Shown here: positions 47,627-59,200 of the stretch, one piece after another
Layout of the letters: each line of letters opens with the position of its first letter
Position numbering within the stretch: position 1 is the stretch's first letter
From: Nansenia antarctica
Taxonomy: Eukaryota > Chordata > Actinopteri > Argentiniformes > Microstomatidae
DNA length: 64,000 bases
Direction: 5' to 3'
NCBI GenBank assembly: GCA_963989245.1
Contig: OZ022347.1
Location: 3,165,240-3,229,239, forward strand
Made by a program: the position numbers and the translations under genes
The notes under the pieces: model-generated
Told to the model about the DNA's origin: nothing
What the model saw: the letters and a program-made list of their open reading frames with translations, nothing else
Database searches by the model: none

Positions 47627-47940
47627 GACACTAGAACAGCTGTGCCTTTTTACCTACTAAAAGAGCCGCCTCGGGGCTCTTTTGAATGTAAATCTGCTAT
47701 TTACACACAACGACCATTAGTTGGCCGCTTGTAAATTAGCCTGCTTGCTACACAGAAAAACGGCAAAATAGCTTTATACCAGCTTATCCGGATGTGATTT
47801 TTAAAATGTAAGGATACTGGGTGGTAGAACACACATATCTAGGAAAAGTCATGAAAGGAGGGTCCTGGAATTTGATTGAGTGCAAAGATATAACATGTTT
47901 TTTTACTCAAATGTTTTACTCACAGCTGATTAAGTGTTAA
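47627..47940 (+). mobile_element. piggyBac-like MITE, copy 4
   Basis: Begins GACACTAGAACAGCTGTGCC, so the left TTAA has changed. It ends CTGATTAAGTGTTAA. Core as in the other copies. Confidence 0.75.
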
Positions 47941-48280
47941 ACCTCATAGTACACATTTCAAACCGCAGCCGCCAACAGACATCGGTGACCTATTTACTAT
48001 TCCAACTTTGTTCATGCCTTGTTGACGCACTGTGGGGGCTGTCTCTATATAGTGTCTGCCCCACATACTGCAAAGCAGTAGGTTGAAGCGGTTTTTTCAC
48101 AGATAAACTTTGGATGGTCTCCAGCAGCCTGTCTTTGGGGCAGACTGCTCAGAGTCTGGCAACATTCTCAGTCCCTTTGTAAGTTGTTGACCTAGTGATA
48201 GTTATATCTAGACGATTGAAAAAGAAGAGAACGCACACCGCAGAAAACGTAGGCGAGGTGCTGGCGACGGAGCAGAATAC
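47941..48280. other. Intronic stretch without recognised gene
   Basis: Nothing recognised. Confidence 0.5.
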
Positions 48281-48514
48281 TATTGAATGAAGTAGAAGCC
48301 TCTAGAACACTCTACACTCTAGTTCCAGGTGCAACAGTGTAGATTTTAATATGACAACGGTTTCGGCCGTAGCCTTTGTCAAGTCTTACCGAGGACTTGA
48401 CAAAGTCTGTAAGTCTGTAAGACTTGACAAAGTCTACGGCCGAAAACCGTTGTCAATTAAAATCGACACTTTTGCATCTAGAACTACAGTGTGCGGCTTC
48501 TACTTCATTCAATA
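48281..48514. mobile_element. Foldback element, 234 bp
   Basis: Perfect 20-bp inverted ends (left starts TATTGAATGAAG, right ends CTTCATTCAATA). An inner inverted pair, CAACGGTTTCGGCCGTAG and CTACGGCCGAAAACCGTTG, flanks a short spacer with a GTCTGTAA duplication. Confidence 0.85.
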
Positions 48515-48539
48515 GCTATATCTAGAAGGACAACAACCA

Positions 48540-48882
48540 CATGGCAGCTGCTGGCCTGAAAAAATCAGGTGTAGTGCTGAGGCACAAACATGTACATTTC
48601 TAGCCTGCAAACTGTGACACTTTAAACAAATGTGAAATAATACTATTTGTGCAATATGACAACCCTAGTCGTCTATCTGTACAGTATAGTACAGTGGATA
48701 CTGTACATAGCCTTTATTTATGTAAACCAGCTCCTTCCCTTCTTGTGATTTTTTAAAAAGTTTTTTTTTTTTCCCTTTCCTAACACCAGGGGAGCCACCC
48801 CTCCTACGTTTCGTTGTTTGGTACCTGTACTGTAGCAATGACAATAAAGTCCATTCATTCGATCATTCATTCATTCATGAGA
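48540..48882 (+). mobile_element. LINE 3' end, same family as 12640-13113
   Basis: gcagctgctggcctgaaaaa through gcaatgacaataaagtccat, then an ATTC tail at 48851-48881. It ends 54 bp before exon 3. Confidence 0.8.
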
Positions 48883-48936
48883 GTTGTTGAAAAGATCTTT
48901 TCTCCTGTCCTCATGTTGTTAAACTCTGTCTTGCAG

Positions 48937-49019
48937 GACAAAGGACTCTACAACACAGGAGTGATGTCCTAAAGACGGTGGTCTTGGTCAACCCTTCAGG
49001 GGATACAGTTGCTTCAGAG
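48937..49019 (+). CDS. map1a: map1a exon 3
   Basis: 83 bp between TTGCAG and GTGTGT. It completes a split Gly codon and reads QRTLQHRSDVLKTVVLVNP, then SGDTVASE. MAP1B has GQKILHHRSDVLETVVLINP at the same place. It leaves in phase 0. Part of the MH1 homology region. Confidence 0.95.
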
Positions 49020-49547
49020 GTGTGTAGATCCAGACCAGTTATCAATATACCAAATATCATCATTATGAATCGACAGTTTATATATTTTGTTGTGTGAAAT
49101 GTGTTTCATTTGGATGTTGTTGTTTTTTCTGAAAAAAAACCATACCTATTATTATTATTATTTCCACTTATAGTACCAAAATAACATGTCACAATGGCTG
49201 AACGTAATTGTCAAATATTGTTAGCCTCATAGCATAATTGTCTAGGTCATGCTTCACTTGTGGGTCAGCCGAGCCATCTTTGTGGAACCCTAACCCTCTG
49301 TCAAAGAGATGACTCAGATCGGGCAGATAGTGATTTTGGAATGTAACAAGCATTCTGAGAGGCTGATGGCATCATAGGCACATAATGCACAGTGAATCAG
49401 CAGTGTTAGGAGAGTAGAGTTATCAGGCAGATATCTCAATTTGGCCAAAATATGACTTAGGCCATTATGCTATGAGGCTAACGATATCATATCTCTGGTA
49501 TTAGAAATCTTATCTTATTTTCGTATGTTTCCGTCTCTCTGCTCCAG
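49020..49547 (+). other. map1a: map1a intron 3
   Basis: 528 bp, GTGTGT to CTCCAG. Half of it is MITE family A copy 6. Confidence 0.9.
49220..49482 (+). mobile_element. MITE family A, copy 6
   Basis: Intact ends GTTAGCCTCATAGC and GCTATGAGGCTAAC. The core is interrupted at 49284-49296 by AACCCTAACCCT, the telomere-type hexamer on the other strand, where other copies read tgtatgtagtgtc. Confidence 0.85.
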
Positions 49548-49685
49548 ATCCAGTCTCTTATCACAGACTCGGCTGGACACAAGCTTCTGGTCCTGAGCGG
49601 GCAGAGCTCGGACCACGGTGACTTGCTTCTCCAAAGTGGAGTTTTCACCTACCAGAGTTTCGCACAAGTATTTGCTGATCCTGAG
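49548..49685 (+). CDS. map1a: map1a exon 4
   Basis: 138 bp, 46 codons, between CTCCAG and GTAAGC, phase 0 on both sides. It reads IQSLITDSAGHKLLVLSGQS, then a segment with LLLQSGVFTYQSF and VFADPE. This matches MAP1B VRLMITDAARHKLLVLTGQ and LILQSGSFSFQNF. Part of MH1. Confidence 0.95.
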
Positions 49686-50294
49686 GTAAGCAATGGGTTA
49701 GGTGACTCCCTCGCATTTAGACAGTTCCTGTAACGTGGAATTGTGGATGATAATACAAATATAATTTCTTTATTGAGTCTTTATACATCCAGGGGTGCAA
49801 ACTTTTTTGTAAGCAAATTTTTTTTTAACCTCAAAATAGGTAATCCACGTGAGGGGGGGGGGAGGGGGGGGGGGGCGGTCTAAGTGTCATCCAAGTCACA
49901 TGATGCGTGAGCTAGCTAATCTTCCTGTCTGCTAAACTCCCCTGCTGTTGAAATAACTTTTAGCTTCAGGTAGCTAGTTACAATTCCAGACAGCGTGGAG
50001 AACACAGTCACGGTATAAACTGTTATCGAAATAATTATGCAGGTGTTAAGGTCAAACAAACAAACTTACACATGCATCATTGTTAGACCACCATTAGTGC
50101 TAGCGATATCCATTTAGCACAATTAGTGCTAGCTATATTCCCTGTCCCCCCGTCTAAAAGGCAAGTTAGCCGCGCATTAATAATTTTCTTAGTTTTGAGG
50201 CAAATACACATTTTGTCACCTTTTTGGGCCATCACCAGTTTGCACCCCTGATATCAGCATCGGCCTGTCTTGTGTCTGTGTTATTCTCCTGTAG
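49686..50294 (+). other. map1a: map1a intron 4
   Basis: 609 bp, GTAAGC to CTGTAG, mostly a hAT-like element with a G-run. In mammals the common short MAP1A transcript starts at an internal promoter in the region just 5' of the large exon; whether that holds here is unknown. Confidence 0.85.
49790..50250. mobile_element. hAT-like MITE in intron 4
   Basis: 461 bp with inverted ends CAGGGGTGCAAACT and AGTTTGCACCCCTG. The flanks TATACATC and ATATCAGC are only weakly alike, so any 8-bp duplication has decayed. It contains a G-run at 49853-49876. It ends 44 bp before exon 5. Confidence 0.85.
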
Positions 50295-53200
50295 GTCAGT
50301 GGCTTGCTGTGCGCAGCAGCGGCCCTCGAGCAGCGGGCCAGATTCACCGTATCCTGCCGAGGAGAGGTGGGCTGGAGCTCCCTCGGGAAGCATCAGCAGC
50401 ACCTGCGGGAGTGCCTCCAGTACAGACTGAACCCCGAGCCTGTGCTCCCTAAGATGGAGGGTGTCACAGAATTCACAGAGTACATCTCTGAGACGGTCGA
50501 CGTCCCGTCGCCCTTCGACCTCCTCGAACCCCCCACCTCCGGAGGCTTCTTGAAACTGTCGAAACCCTGCTGCTACATCTTCCCCGGGGGGAGGGGTGAC
50601 TCGGCCCTCTTCGCGGTCAACGGCTTCAACATCCTGGTGGACGGAGGCTCTGAACGGAAATCCTGCTTCTGGAAGCTGGTCCGACACTTGGACCGCATCG
50701 ACTCCATCTTACTCACCCACATCGGCGCGGACAACCTCCCGGGAATCAATGGGCTCCTTCAGAGGAAGATAGCCGAGCAGGAGGAGGAGCAGTCGCAAGG
50801 CTCGACCACCTACAGTGACTGGATGAAGAACCTGATCTCTCCGGAGCTCGGTGTTGTGTTCTTTAACGTTCCAGAGAAGCTAAAGATGCCAGAATCGAAC
50901 CTTAAAGTCAAGCGCAGCATCGAGGAGGCCTCCCTCACGTTGCAGTACCTCAACAAGCTGGGGATGAAGGCGGAGCCTCTCAACAGGGTGGTCAGCAACA
51001 CTATCGAACCCATTACTTTGTTCCATAAGATGGGAGTAGGCAAGTTGGACATGTACGTACTGAATCCTGTGAAGGACAGTAAGGAGATGCAGTTTCTAAT
51101 GCAGAAGTGGGCTGGTAACAGCAAGGCCAAAACAGGTATCGTGCTTCCCAACGGCAAAGAGGGAGAAATATCAGTACCCTATCTGACATCAGTTACAGCA
51201 TTAGTCGTATGGCTTCCTGCCAATCCGGCAGAAAAGATCATTCGAGTGCTGTTCCCTGGTAATGCACCGCAAAACAAAATCCTTGAAGGGCTGGAGAAAT
51301 TAAAGCACCTTGACTTCTTGCGATACCCAGTAGCCACTCAAAAGGACATAGCCTCAGGGGCCCCTCCCTCTGTAAAACAGACAAAGTTGAAGCAAAGGAC
51401 AGATAGCAAAGAAAGCCTCAAATCATCCCCCAAGACACAAGCTACAAAGACCTCTAAGAAAGAAGTAGACGGACAAGACGATCTATCAACGGCAACAGAG
51501 GCAAAGAGTGAGGAGATGGAGAAGAAAGAGGAGAAAAAGGTGAAAGACAGTGAAAAACCCACTAGATCACTCAAATCCAAGACTGATGCACCAGAAAAGA
51601 AAAAAATACCTAGAGACAAATCCTTGAAAAAACACTCAAGGGAAAGGGCATCCAAGACGGAAGAGAAAAAGGACAAAGAAAAGAAGGAGATCAAAAAAGT
51701 GAAGAAAGATGACACAGCTAAAAAAGACGAAAAGTCCAGGGAGGACAAGAAGAAGGATGCATCTAAACCTGAGTTGAGAAAGATGACAAAACCTGACCTG
51801 AAACCCCTCACACCAGAGGTCAGAAAGACCCTCCACAAGGCAAAAGCATCAAGCAAACTCAAGACTGTCAAAAGCAAAGTCAAAGAAGCCAAGGAAGAAG
51901 CGGCCGCACCCAAAACTGAGGAACAAGCAGAAACCGTTAAACAAGCTGAAACCGTTCACCCTGAGCCGTTACAGAACGGGGCTGTCGAGGGCCTGTCAGT
52001 CACCTCCACTCCAGAGGACCTTACCAAGGACTTTGAGGAGTCCAAACAAGACGAGGTTGTTACGATATCAGCGGAGAGTGCTGAAGTTATGTCAGAGCCA
52101 CCAGCAAAGGAAAGTACGCTCCCATGCCCTACCCAGGAGGAGAAGGAGGAAGAAGTGAAAACTGCCTCTCCAAATCTAACTGCCTCTCCTGAGAAGGGTG
52201 CCGTAGCAGCAGCCACGGAAGTTGAGGTTGAAACTCAAAGCAAAGAGACAGATTCTACACAAGAGCATAAAGAGGAATTACAAACTAAGGATGTCGAAAA
52301 ATTCGAGGATGAGGGAGCTGCCATTGAGGACGAGGAGGAAGAGGAAGATGAGGATGAAGGAGGCAAAGTCGTGGAAAGTACTACCGTTGAGGAAGAGGAA
52401 GATATGGGAATAGGGGGGGAGGAGGAAGATGATGCAAAGTGGAAGGAAGTTAAAGACAACGGGATAGACAGGAAACATGAGCTGGAAGAAATGGAGAAAT
52501 CCGAAAAACCCACAGCTGCTATGGCAGAAACAAGAGAGGAGTTCAGAAAGACTCCATCCAAGGAGGAGGAGGAAGAAGCAGAGGAAGATGTCATTGAAAA
52601 AGCTGAACTGGAGGAGGTTGAAGATTTAGACGCGATAGCAGATGAAGAGGTCAAGATTAAACCTGAAGAGGGAGAGAATGAAAATGTGGCTATGGAGATG
52701 GAAAGCAAAGCAACCGAACAGACAACTGCATCCGCCAAAGAGGAGGAAGATGAGGAAGAAGAAGAGGATGGGTACCTCTCACAAGTGGGAGGAGCTACAG
52801 CTGCCATAACATCAATAGTGCAAGGAGCTGCCGCAGCAGAGCCCATCTCCTTCATTCAAGACGAGACCATTCCTGGCTATTCCGAAACTGAACAGACCAT
52901 CTCTGACGAGGAGATTCATGAAGAGTCTGAAGACAGGATACCACACCTCCAATATGAAGTCGGTGCCTATGATATCTCAGTCCCAGATCAGACAGGTTTG
53001 TTTGACACCATTCCCGGGATGAGGGAGATACAAGCAGCCGCTATGTCTGATATCACCGCCAAAGGTTTCATTGGCAGACAGGAGCAAGTAGTGTCTGTGT
53101 TCACTAACATCATCTCTGCTCCCTTGGCCGAGGAGGAACACGTGTCCTCAGCCACATCCATCACTGAGTACGACAAAATGTCCTCCTTCCCCACCTCTAT

Positions 53201-56200
53201 TGCAGAGGACCAATCGGTGGCGTCGGTCAGTGCACCTCACACCGAGGACACAGGCAAAAGCTCGCTGCATCTTGACACTGTAAACAGTGTGCCCCTGTCG
53301 ACCCCAACGGAGGCCACCCATGGCAAAGAATACCTACACTCTGCTGGGACCATCTCCCCGACGTCCTCATTAGAGGACGATAAGTGTTTCAAATCTCCTC
53401 CGTCTGAGGAGTCACCTGTCTCTGCTGTCTCTGAGGTGAAAACTGAGGCGGCAGCCGCAGCTGAAGTTCATGAGGAAGAAGAGGAAGAGGAGGAGGAAGA
53501 AGAAGATGAGGACCAAACTCCTAATGTTGACATTTCGCTAGGAAAACTCCAGGAGGGCTATGCCTCCGCCGCTCAAATATGCCAGGATAGAGTCAGAGAT
53601 GCTGAAAAGCTTCCTGGCTCTGTGCCTCCTGTCTCCAAGCCTGACATGGATACAAAGCTGGTCCAACCACTAGTTGAGGAGGAAACACAAGCCTCTGTGT
53701 CCAAAGACACCGTCTCAACAGTGGTGCCCACAAAACCTCCTTCACCACCGCCCTCTTTCTCTAAGCCGTTTGGATCAGACTCAGTGACTTCGGAGGGTGA
53801 AGAGCGTTGCTTTAGTCCAGACGACAGCACTGTGAAGATGGCCTCTCCCACACAGTCTGGACCCCCGAGTGCAACACACTCTCCTCTCCACCAGTCACCT
53901 GTGGAAGAAAAGACCGTGGACTTCCCTGGACAGGAACGTGATGGAGTTCATGATTTAGCTTCTAAAACTGAAGACAAGGATGAAAAGAAGGATCAAGCAG
54001 AAAAAGAAGAAAAAGAGGATATGAAACAAAAAGCAGAGGTCGGTCTCGAGAAAGAAGATCAGCGCCAATCAGATACACTATTATCTTTAGATAGATCAGC
54101 TGAAAAACACTTAAAAGACACACCTGTGACAACGGGAGAAGAGGAAGACTTTCCCGCCCCTCCTGAGTTAGAGATTATGCCTCTTGTCTCTGAGTCAGTC
54201 ATAGGGAAAGGTGAGGCTTCAATATTAGAAAAGGATCATCTTACAGAGAATCTCTCCAGTGATAAAGAGGAGGAGGATGATGACCATCACAAGAAAGAAT
54301 CTAAAGTGTCCATTAAAGGAAAATTCCAAGAAGAGAGAGAGAATAGTTTCTTGGATGATGAGAATGATAAAAATGATGGTGGTTCACCGGAGGCCAAACC
54401 CACCAAAGAAGGTGAAAAGGAGAAAGAGAAAGAAAAAGACACCCTTGAAGCAACAATCGTCCAGGAAGAGAAGACGGAGAAAGGAAAAGATGATTCTCTC
54501 GAGTCTAAAACCACCAAGGAAGAGAAAGAGAAAGAAACCATTAAAGGAGAGAAAAAAGAAGAAGAAAAGGCTGATACACATGAGGCTGAAACCATCAGGG
54601 AGGAGAAGAAGGAACAAGAGATCGATAAAGAAGACCGTTGTGGCACTGAGCCTAAAGACAAGAAGGGGGAGAAAGAGGAGGACAGCTTTCTGGCTGATCC
54701 CATCAAGGAAGAGAAGGAGAAGGATGGAGACAAAATGGATTTGTCTGAGTCAAAACCCATGAAAGATGAGAAGATAGAAACGGCGAAAGATAATACCGTT
54801 GAGCCTGATGTTATCAAGGAGGAGACGCAAGAGAGAGAAAAAGATCAAGCTGTCGATACTAAACTGATGAAAGATGACAAAAAAGAGGAGGAGAAAGTCG
54901 ATGCTCAGGCTGAATCCATCCAGGTTGAGAAAAAAGAGGAAAAAACTGATTCTTCTTCTGAGGCCAAAGTCAGCCAAGATGAGGGGACGGAGAAAGAAAA
55001 AGATGACACTTGTGTGGCCGAGGTCAGTAAAGAACAAAAGATGGAAAAAGAAAAAGAAGATACTTACGAGATTGAAGATGTCAAAGATGAGAAGAGAGAG
55101 AAGGAAAGGGATGACGCACATGAAGCTGAAGCCAAGAAAGAAGATTTAAGGGACAAAGAAAAGGAGAAAGATGACACTCGTACAGCTGACACAATAAAAA
55201 ATGAGAAAGAGAATGAGAATGAGGCCGAAGCCACTAAAGAGGAGAAATGGGAGAAAGAAGAGATGCAAGAGAAAGATGTGGACGGGGCAGTAATACAAAC
55301 CACACAAACAACATCAGGAAAACCCGAGGTTGTAACATCTAAGTCGGATCTTGACGGTACATTTCAGATTCAGTACTCGGACGAAGACAAGGAGGAAGAT
55401 GAGGAAGAGGCCATCTGCATGGGGGGTGCAGGCTCAAGACCTCTGTCGGTGGAACCAAGAAAATCTGATCATGACATCACGCCTCAAGACCCGTCTTCAG
55501 CTGACTCATCACAAAAGGTGCCTAGTGACCAAATGAAAGATATCGCCTCTGAACCGGCCACTGGGTCCCCCCCGTCTTTATTAAGCACACAGAAGCCATC
55601 TTCTGTTGAAGACCTCGTAGAGGAGAGTAAAGAGCAACACGGACTCTCCCCTAAACCAGACAAGGATGTGAAGGAAACCGAGACCATGTCACCAGCCCTT
55701 TCCACCACGCTAGAGCCAACCATTAGCTCTACCTCTAAAGAAGAACCAATCTCTGGGATCATTACCTCTAAAGTGGAACCAAGCACCGCTAGTATTCTTA
55801 CTTCTTCCAAAGAGGAGGAGCCAGTGTCAGGTACCTCTGCCTCTCGAGTACAGCCAGCTTTAGAAGCCACCGCTGCAGAAAAGATGACTATATCGACACT
55901 ATCAAGCGTTGACAGCCAGGCTTTGAGTTCCGCACTTTCTAGCCCCGACAGCCTAGCCAGTGTGGAGGAATCCTCCCAACCGGAGACACCGTTGCCGACC
56001 ATGACAAGCGCACCATTCGACACTGATGAAAAGACAGAGAAGAAGGTTGTTCAAGAAGAAGAAAAAGAGAAAACAGGGAAGGAAGCTGAGAGGCAAATGG
56101 AGGGAGAACGCGAGGTGGCTTCCCCAGGACTGTCACAACCTTGTTCGTATTTCCTCTTGGAAAAAGACTCTGAGAAGGTTCCAGAGAGAGCCGGAGATCA

Positions 56201-59200
56201 TATTAATGCTGCAGAAACAGCAGATAAAGCCTCAGAAAAAGTGGAGGGTCTCCTTGACACAACGACATCAGAGACACACGAGATAATCGGTGTGAGCTTG
56301 CAAGAAGAAAAACAGGGTTTTTCGAAGTATGATCCATATGAAAAGCCTGTCTCAAAAGATCACGATTCGTACTCTAAAGAAGAGACCGAGATTGTAGGGC
56401 TCGATCGGTCAGCAGACATTGGCATCGATGACAACAGGAGAACGAGCCGGACAGACACTGCTGGAGCCGCGTTCCACCCAGAGGATCAGGTTAAAGAGGA
56501 AACGTCTTTCAGCAGAGTCGATTACAGCGCAGCATCTTTCATGGACAGTGAGAAAAGCCTCCGTTACAATCAAAGTGCCTTCCCTGAACACGAAGACAAA
56601 GAGAAGGGGCAAGAGGAAGAGAGCGTAAAGGAGGAGAGACCAGATACTGGTCTTGAGAAGGGTTTCGCAGCATGCGCAGAGACTCCCGACAACAAAACCA
56701 CCACCCCAGCAGCTGAGCCATGTTCATTCGCGTTCAGTCTCAAAGAGGATAAACCTGAGAAACTAGAGAAAGAGAAGGACGAATTGAAAGACACTACCAG
56801 GGCTGTCCCTCACACATCCGCAGGAGAGACGGACAACACTGGGGCATCGTCTAATGTTGAGGAGTATCCACCTGACCAGCCGTGCAGAAAGGATTCTTCC
56901 TCTCCCTCGTGGAGCGAATCCAATGTTGGTGCCCAAGCCTTACCTACTGCCATGCATTTCGTCGACGTTCCTGAGAAGCAAATCACTGACAATGAGAAAG
57001 AGAAGGAAAAAGTTGAGCCAGTGAAAGACAAAATGGACACATCTGATACAGAAAGAGAGGGATCTCCCTCTGGTCGCTACTCACCAGCGGAGAAAGATAT
57101 CTTACCCCGTCTTTCGCCTGAGGAAAAGGACAATCAGGCAAGCGCAGCAGCCCCCCTCGCTTCTTCTTCAGGACAGCATATAGACGACAATGTTCTTGCA
57201 TCTGAGTACACTCAGATCAGCAGCTCTGTCTCTGGTAAATCAATGATGGCCTATTCTGAGAGAGAAGACACTCCAGACTCCAGTGTAGATAAGAGGCTAC
57301 TTGTGGAGGGAGAGGATTACGGTGATGATGAAGATGAGGAGGAGGAGGAAGAGGCCAGTGACTTGGATGTGGAGAAAGGCGCAAGAGAGCAATCTGAAAA
57401 AGAAATCTGTAAAACGACAACTGATGATGCCACCACCTCTAAACTCCCTGAAACAAAAAAGACCCTCTCAGACGAACCTGAGCCCAGCCTAAAAAAGGAG
57501 GAACCTTCCCATTCAATGACCACAAGCAGTCCTCTGCCACCTGCAGATACTACAGAGTCTCTTTCAAAGAATATAGCCAGTGCTTCCCCTCTCCCGTCTG
57601 GCAGTTACACTGAGATGGAACTGCCAGGACCTCAAGGATATTGCTCTGAATCTGAACAAAGCACACTGGGAGTGGAGAAGGAGGAGAGGGATGACAGCCT
57701 TGATCATTCGGATGTCTCCCTTAACACCAATGTCTCCAGTGAAGATAAACGTGACAGTCAGGGAGACATCGAAACCGAGAGGCAGATGAGTCCCGATATC
57801 ACTAGTCAGAAAGTTGAGGAAAGTGCGTACGCCGCCACATTTGCCACAGCATACTCCTCATCCTCATCTAACAGTCACCCCTCGTCTGCCTCAGCATCTC
57901 TCTCTACCAGCCACCAGTTAAGAGAGGTAGAGACTCCCGTCACAACACAATCTAGTGCCCCCTTCAGGCCCGATTCAGAGGGTGCTTCCTTTGAGTATTC
58001 GTCATTCAAAGATGACCACTCCACGGTCATGGACTCAACTCTCTCAAGCTTTGGGGGGATGTTAAAGGATGAGTACCTGGAGGTGTCTGAAAAGCTCACC
58101 CCAGCTGCAACAACTACACCCAGTCTCACAAAAGCCCCTCCACTCACACTCAGTCCATTTGAGGAGATCAAAACATTTTTTTCTCCGGTCTTAACTACCC
58201 CAGCTGAAGACGCTATCGAACAAGACCCCCTGAAATGGACAAGCACAGAAATAGACAAGCAGACCTCTGATACCTTTCAAAAACTTGAAGCGACTATGGT
58301 AACCCAAACTGCAACATCTGTTAGGATATCAGATCCACCTAGCACCCAGCCGACAAGACCTACAGAAGTCTTACCCACTTCAGGGGCTCTCTTTGACGTA
58401 TCCCCATTGCGGATAGCTGATTTATCTGACAGAGAATACCAGCAGTCAGCTGGCAGTAGAGAGGAGTCCTACATGTCCAAAATGGAGGATAGTACACTTC
58501 TTTCCTGCATCGAATGCCCAACAATGTCCACCGTGACAGAGCAAAAAGTGAGCGTGACATCCATTACTGAGACACATGTAGTGGAAAGCACGCTGTCCAT
58601 TACCGAGTCCCATACGGTCACCATGGTTACCACCAGCACCACATTGGCTCCACTGGATGTGGTGACGGAGGAAACAAAACAGCCAATTGAAGCCTCGTTC
58701 GATGAGCATTCCACTGACGTAACCATGACTCCCAAACACGCCCTCAGTGAAGCCAGCAAAGCCTCCTGTGCCACAACATCACATCAAAGAGAGATGGAGG
58801 TAGTAAAAGAGATGGATGAGAAAGATAAGGTGGAGTCGAAAGAGGAGGATCGCAAGGTTGAAACACTAAAGGAAGACACCAAGGTATCAGAGCAGAAGGA
58901 GAAAGATGAGGCAAAGGAAAGCAAGGTTGAAACACTAAAAGAAGAGCAGAAGGAGAAAGATGGAGAGAAGGAAAGCAAAGTTGAAACACTAAAGGAAGAC
59001 AGCAAGGTCTCACAGCAGAAGGAGAAAGATGGAGAGAAGGAAAGCAAAGTTGAAACACTAAAGGAAGACACCAAGGTCTCACAGCAGAAGGAGAAAGATG
59101 GAGAGAAGGAAAGCAAGGTAGAAACACTAAAGGAAGACACCAAGGTCTCACAGCAGAAGGAGAAAGATGGAGAGAAGGAAAGCAAGGTAGAAACACTAAA

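Noticed and set aside
51338..52855. Minus-strand open frames of 190-206 residues within exon 5
   Set aside because: Antisense shadows of Lys/Glu-rich coding sequence, giving Ser/Phe/Leu runs; no domain and no independent support.
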